64,000 bases of DNA from DASUPK01 sp963815665. Its GTDB lineage: Bacteria; Actinomycetota; Thermoleophilia; Solirubrobacterales; 70-9. The stretch lies in NCBI GenBank assembly GCA_963815665.1, contig CAWFHN010000023.1, positions 179,435-243,434 of the forward strand, read 5' to 3'. Positions 61,652-64,000 of the stretch are shown in pieces. Under the pieces are notes generated by a model, which was given only the letters and a program-made list of their open reading frames with translations, had not been told where the DNA came from and did not search any database. The position numbers and the translations under genes were made by a program. Positions within the stretch are counted from its first letter, which is position 1; the number at the start of each line of letters is the position of its first letter.

Positions 61652-62343
61652 GTGGTTGCCTCCAGGGCCCGCCGGATCCTCTTCAGGTTCCCCGAGGTCG
61701 CCTTGGCGTCGAGCTCGAACCAGACCAGCGTCGCCCAGAGCAGCGCCATGCCGGCCAGGCAGACGATGAAGGCGAACAGCATCGAGCTAGGCAGGCCGCC
61801 GGACGACGAGAAGGTCCGCGGGTGTATGTACGGCTGCGCCAGCCGCACCGCCAGGAAGTTGAGGGGGACGAAGGCCCCGGCGGTGATCGCGAAGACCGAC
61901 GAGTAGCGCGCCTGGCGGTCGCGGTCCTCGATCGAGTAGCGCAGGGGGTAGTAGGTGGCGTAGAGCAGGAAGACGATCAGGAAGCTGACCAGGGTCGGCT
62001 CCCGCCACTCCCACCAGACTCCCCACTGGCTCTTCGCCCAGATCGCGCCGGTGAGCAGCACGGCCAGTCCGAAGATCACCGAGATGTGGATCGAGACGTA
62101 GGCGCGGGCATCGTGCTTGGGATCGCCGGTCCGCAGGTGCCGGATCGCGTGCACCGCCGCGACCATGAACCCGACCAGCGAGACGGCGGCCAGCGGCACG
62201 TGGAGGTAGAAGATCTTCTGGGCGAAGCCCTCGGTCGCATCCTGGGGCGCGTAGAGGAACGCCAGCCCGTAGCCCGCCCCCATCACGACCACCGTGGCGA
62301 TCGCGAGGCGGCGAAGCGTTATCGATTGGAGCGCGCTGGCCAT
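61648..62343 (-). CDS. ccmC: Heme handling protein CcmC
   Basis: A 231-residue protein with six membrane segments. It has the tryptophan-rich WGVWWEWREP motif and conserved histidines in FYLHVPLAAVS and HDARAYVSIHISV-type positions that bind heme for transfer to CcmE. The ATG at 62343 is the start of the domain; the longer frame upstream does not fit. It follows ccmB by 17 bp. Confidence 0.92.
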   Translation of the reverse strand: MASALQSITLRRLAIATVVVMGAGYGLAFLYAPQDATEGFAQKIFYLHVPLAAVSLVGFMVAAVHAIRHLRTGDPKHDARAYVSIHISVIFGLAVLLTGAIWAKSQWGVWWEWREPTLVSFLIVFLLYATYYPLRYSIEDRDRQARYSSVFAITAGAFVPLNFLAVRLAQPYIHPRTFSSSGGLPSSMLFAFIVCLAGMALLWATLVWFELDAKATSGNLKRIRRALEATT

Positions 62344-62360
62344 TTCCAAGGTCCCCCGGG

Positions 62361-63030
62361 TCAATCCTCGAGCAGGAAGTCGAAGGTCGCATAGCCGACC
62401 AGGAGGAAGATCAGATCGTAGAGGCCGAGCAATCCCAGCCACGTGCCGAATCGACCATAATCAGGGCCGCCCGAGGCCAGCAGGTGCTCCCCGGCGCCGG
62501 CCGCCGCGATCACCAGGGGAATCAGCAGCGGCAGCAGGATCAGGGGCGCAAGCAGGTCCCGGGCGCTTGACATGGTCGCGATCGTCGAGATCACCGTCCC
62601 GGTCGCCGCCAGGCCGATGTTGGCCAGCAGCAGCACGAGGGCGAACGGGAGCAGCCCGGAGGCCGAGTCGAGGAAGAAGAGGGCGAAGATCGGCACCGCC
62701 ACCAGCTCCAGGACGACGAGGTAGATCACCAGCGCGCTCGCCTTGGCGGCGAACAGGACGGTGCGGTCGATCGGCGCCAGGCGGATCAGGTCGAAGCCGC
62801 CCTCCTCGCGCTCGGCGACAAAGAGCCGGTTGATTGCGAGCAGCGCCGCGAACAGCAGCGTCGGCACCAGGACGCCGGCCGCGAGCTCGCCGTCGAGCGT
62901 GGTGCGGTCGAGCCCGAAGCGGAAGATGACGAAGGCCGAGACGGCGAAGAGCGCCATCGCCGGGCATCGAGCGCAGCGTGCGGAGCTCGACCCGCAGGTC
63001 CTTCCGCAGGAGCGCGCTGAACGGGGTCAT
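62361..63030 (-). pseudogene. ccmB: Heme exporter permease CcmB, one-base frameshift near N-terminus as read
   Basis: CcmB is the six-helix permease of the CcmABC complex. The start at 63030 gives MTPFSALLRKDLRVELRTLRSMP, then a CCC run at 62962-62964 (GGG on the plus strand) has one extra base. After its removal the frame continues MALFAVSAFVIFRFGLDRTTLDG and the rest of CcmB to 62361. The length is 670 bases, one more than a multiple of three. As read, translation would stop early or restart at the internal ATG (62957). Confidence 0.87.
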
Positions 63031-63695
63031 CGCAGCTCCAGGACGACGTCCGCGCCCGCCGTCGCCGCCTCGCGGTCGTGGCTGACGACGACGCGGCTAC
63101 GACCCTCGCCCGCGGCGATCAGCGGCTCGATCGCGCGACGGGCATCGGAGTCGAGGTGGGCGTCCGGCTCGTCGAGCAGCAGCAGCTCCGGCTCGTAGAG
63201 CACGGCGCGGCAGATGTCGATGCGCTGCTTCATCCCCGCGGAGAGCTCCGCGACGCGATCGCCGGCGCGCGGCGCCATCCCGACCGTGTCGAGCAGCTGG
63301 TCGATCCGGGCCGACGCGGCCACCGGGTCGAGCCCGTGCAATGCCGCCACCAGATTGAGGTTCTCGCGGGGGCTGAGGTCGCGGTAGAGCAGGGGCGCGT
63401 GCCCGAGATAGCCGACGCGGCCGCGCAGCAGGTGAGTCTCCTTGGGCAGGGCGCAGCCCAGGACGGAGACGTCGCCGCCGCTCGGCCGCAGCAGGCCGGC
63501 CAGGATCCTCAGCAGCGTCGACTTGCCCGAGCCGTTCGGCCCGAGGACCGCGAGGCTCTCGCCCGGCTCGAGGCGGGCGCGGATGCTCGCCAGGGCCGTT
63601 CGATCGCCGAAGTCCCGGCGCAACCCGGCCAGCTCGATCGCTGGTTGGGTCGTCTCCTTCGCGGTGGGAGTCGCTATGGCCGCCGTCTGCTCCAC
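63027..63695 (-). CDS. ccmA: Heme exporter ATPase CcmA
   Basis: A 222-residue ATPase with Walker A GPNGSGKST, signature LSAGMKQRIDICRAVL and Walker B LLLLDEPDAHLD. It drives release of holo-CcmE from CcmC in cytochrome c maturation. Its stop overlaps the ccmB start as ATGA. First gene of the ccm-hem operon on the minus strand; the promoter must lie between 63696 and 63734 or within the preceding gene. Confidence 0.9.
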   Translation of the reverse strand: MEQTAAIATPTAKETTQPAIELAGLRRDFGDRTALASIRARLEPGESLAVLGPNGSGKSTLLRILAGLLRPSGGDVSVLGCALPKETHLLRGRVGYLGHAPLLYRDLSPRENLNLVAALHGLDPVAASARIDQLLDTVGMAPRAGDRVAELSAGMKQRIDICRAVLYEPELLLLDEPDAHLDSDARRAIEPLIAAGEGRSRVVVSHDREAATAGADVVLELR

Positions 63696-63734
63696 GCGAG
63701 CAAAGCTAGCGGTGATTTGAGGGCGACCCCGGCT

Positions 63735-64000
63735 CTAGAGCTTCAGGCAGTAGCCGTAGGCGATGAGGCTCGCGTCAGGTCCGAAGCGGTCGTAGGCCGA
63801 CGCCTGCCAGCTGCCGTTGGTGTTGATGAACCCGTTTGTGAAGAACGATGAGCCCGCGGGGGACGTGCTGAACCCGCCGAAGACGAGCTTGCCGCGCGGG
63901 CAGGAGGGGGTGGTCGCGGTCGCGAACTCGCCGGTTCCCACCGAGGTCGACGCGGAGACCTCGGTGAGCAGCGGCTTCTTGCTGTGCCAGCAATAGGCGA
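63735..64000 (-). CDS. C-terminal part of a secreted-type protein, 5' end outside window
   Basis: The frame is open to the window edge. The last 88 residues read VGTGEFATATTPSCPRGKLV, then FGGFSTSPAG and AYDRFGPDASLIAYGYCLK, a beta-rich sequence with cysteines as in extracellular proteins. There is no recognised domain. It ends 39 bp before ccmA on the same strand, so it could be upstream of or separate from the ccm operon. Confidence 0.5.
   Translation of the reverse strand, partial: AYCWHSKKPLLTEVSASTSVGTGEFATATTPSCPRGKLVFGGFSTSPAGSSFFTNGFINTNGSWQASAYDRFGPDASLIAYGYCLKL

Overview
The window is very GC-rich, gene-dense bacterial chromosome. Product identities (actinobacterial-style trehalose genes, an RDD-CPBP fusion, an F420/FMN split-barrel protein, a ccm-hem cluster, Pro/Ser-tailed PBP1A) fit a soil actinobacterium, most likely Thermoleophilia/Solirubrobacterales. 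That placement is inferred from gene content only.

Layout. 1-7376: the conserved replication/ribosome cluster rpsF-ssb-rpsR-rplI-dnaB lies on the minus strand. It is split between rpsF and ssb by a five-gene plus-strand MacAB-like efflux cassette (2571-6980), and a GNAT gene sits between ssb and rpsR. 7429-14918: trehalose genes (otsA, a treT-like glycosyltransferase), then a minus-strand operon of response regulator, histidine kinase, HtrA-type lipoprotein protease and an IMPase-family phosphatase. 14943-27624: envelope and housekeeping genes (degenerate M28-like membrane protein, thiL, DUF167, PBP1A, MscS, HAD, RDD-CPBP, ABC-2 exporter, L,D-transpeptidase, SDR). 27648-39722: pyrE and surface-polymer genes (two large polytopic membrane proteins, GT2, methyltransferase, GH5 hydrolase, OafA-type acyltransferase) plus a diguanylate cyclase and an amidohydrolase.

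39821-46333 is an integrated mobile island of about 6.5 kb. It is bounded by a 46-bp direct repeat of the 3' part of tRNA-Arg(CCU); the intact tRNA is at the right end and a 3' fragment at the left end. It carries an excisionase-like gene, a tyrosine integrase (frameshifted as read), a Fic protein, a GIY-YIG-like nuclease, a TIR-domain protein paired with a single-membrane-segment protein, and a divergent pair of unknown genes. Paired GTACCC repeats with an 11-bp period lie just inside both ends. This is the best candidate here for an undescribed defence or conflict system.

46389-64000: split-barrel protein (frameshifted), secreted alpha/beta hydrolase, galT, GNAT, NfeD/slipin pair, TlpA-like lipoprotein, an SF2 helicase with a long acidic insert, birA, a SAM hydroxide adenosyltransferase, a P-domain secreted protein, and a minus-strand ccmA-ccmB-ccmC-ccmD-hemA-hemC-cobA/hemD cluster joining cytochrome c maturation to tetrapyrrole synthesis.

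Four genes (integrase, split-barrel protein, hemC, ccmB) each have exactly one extra base in a short G or C run. Removing it restores a full family-like protein, so these are more likely base-calling or assembly errors than four independent pseudogenes.
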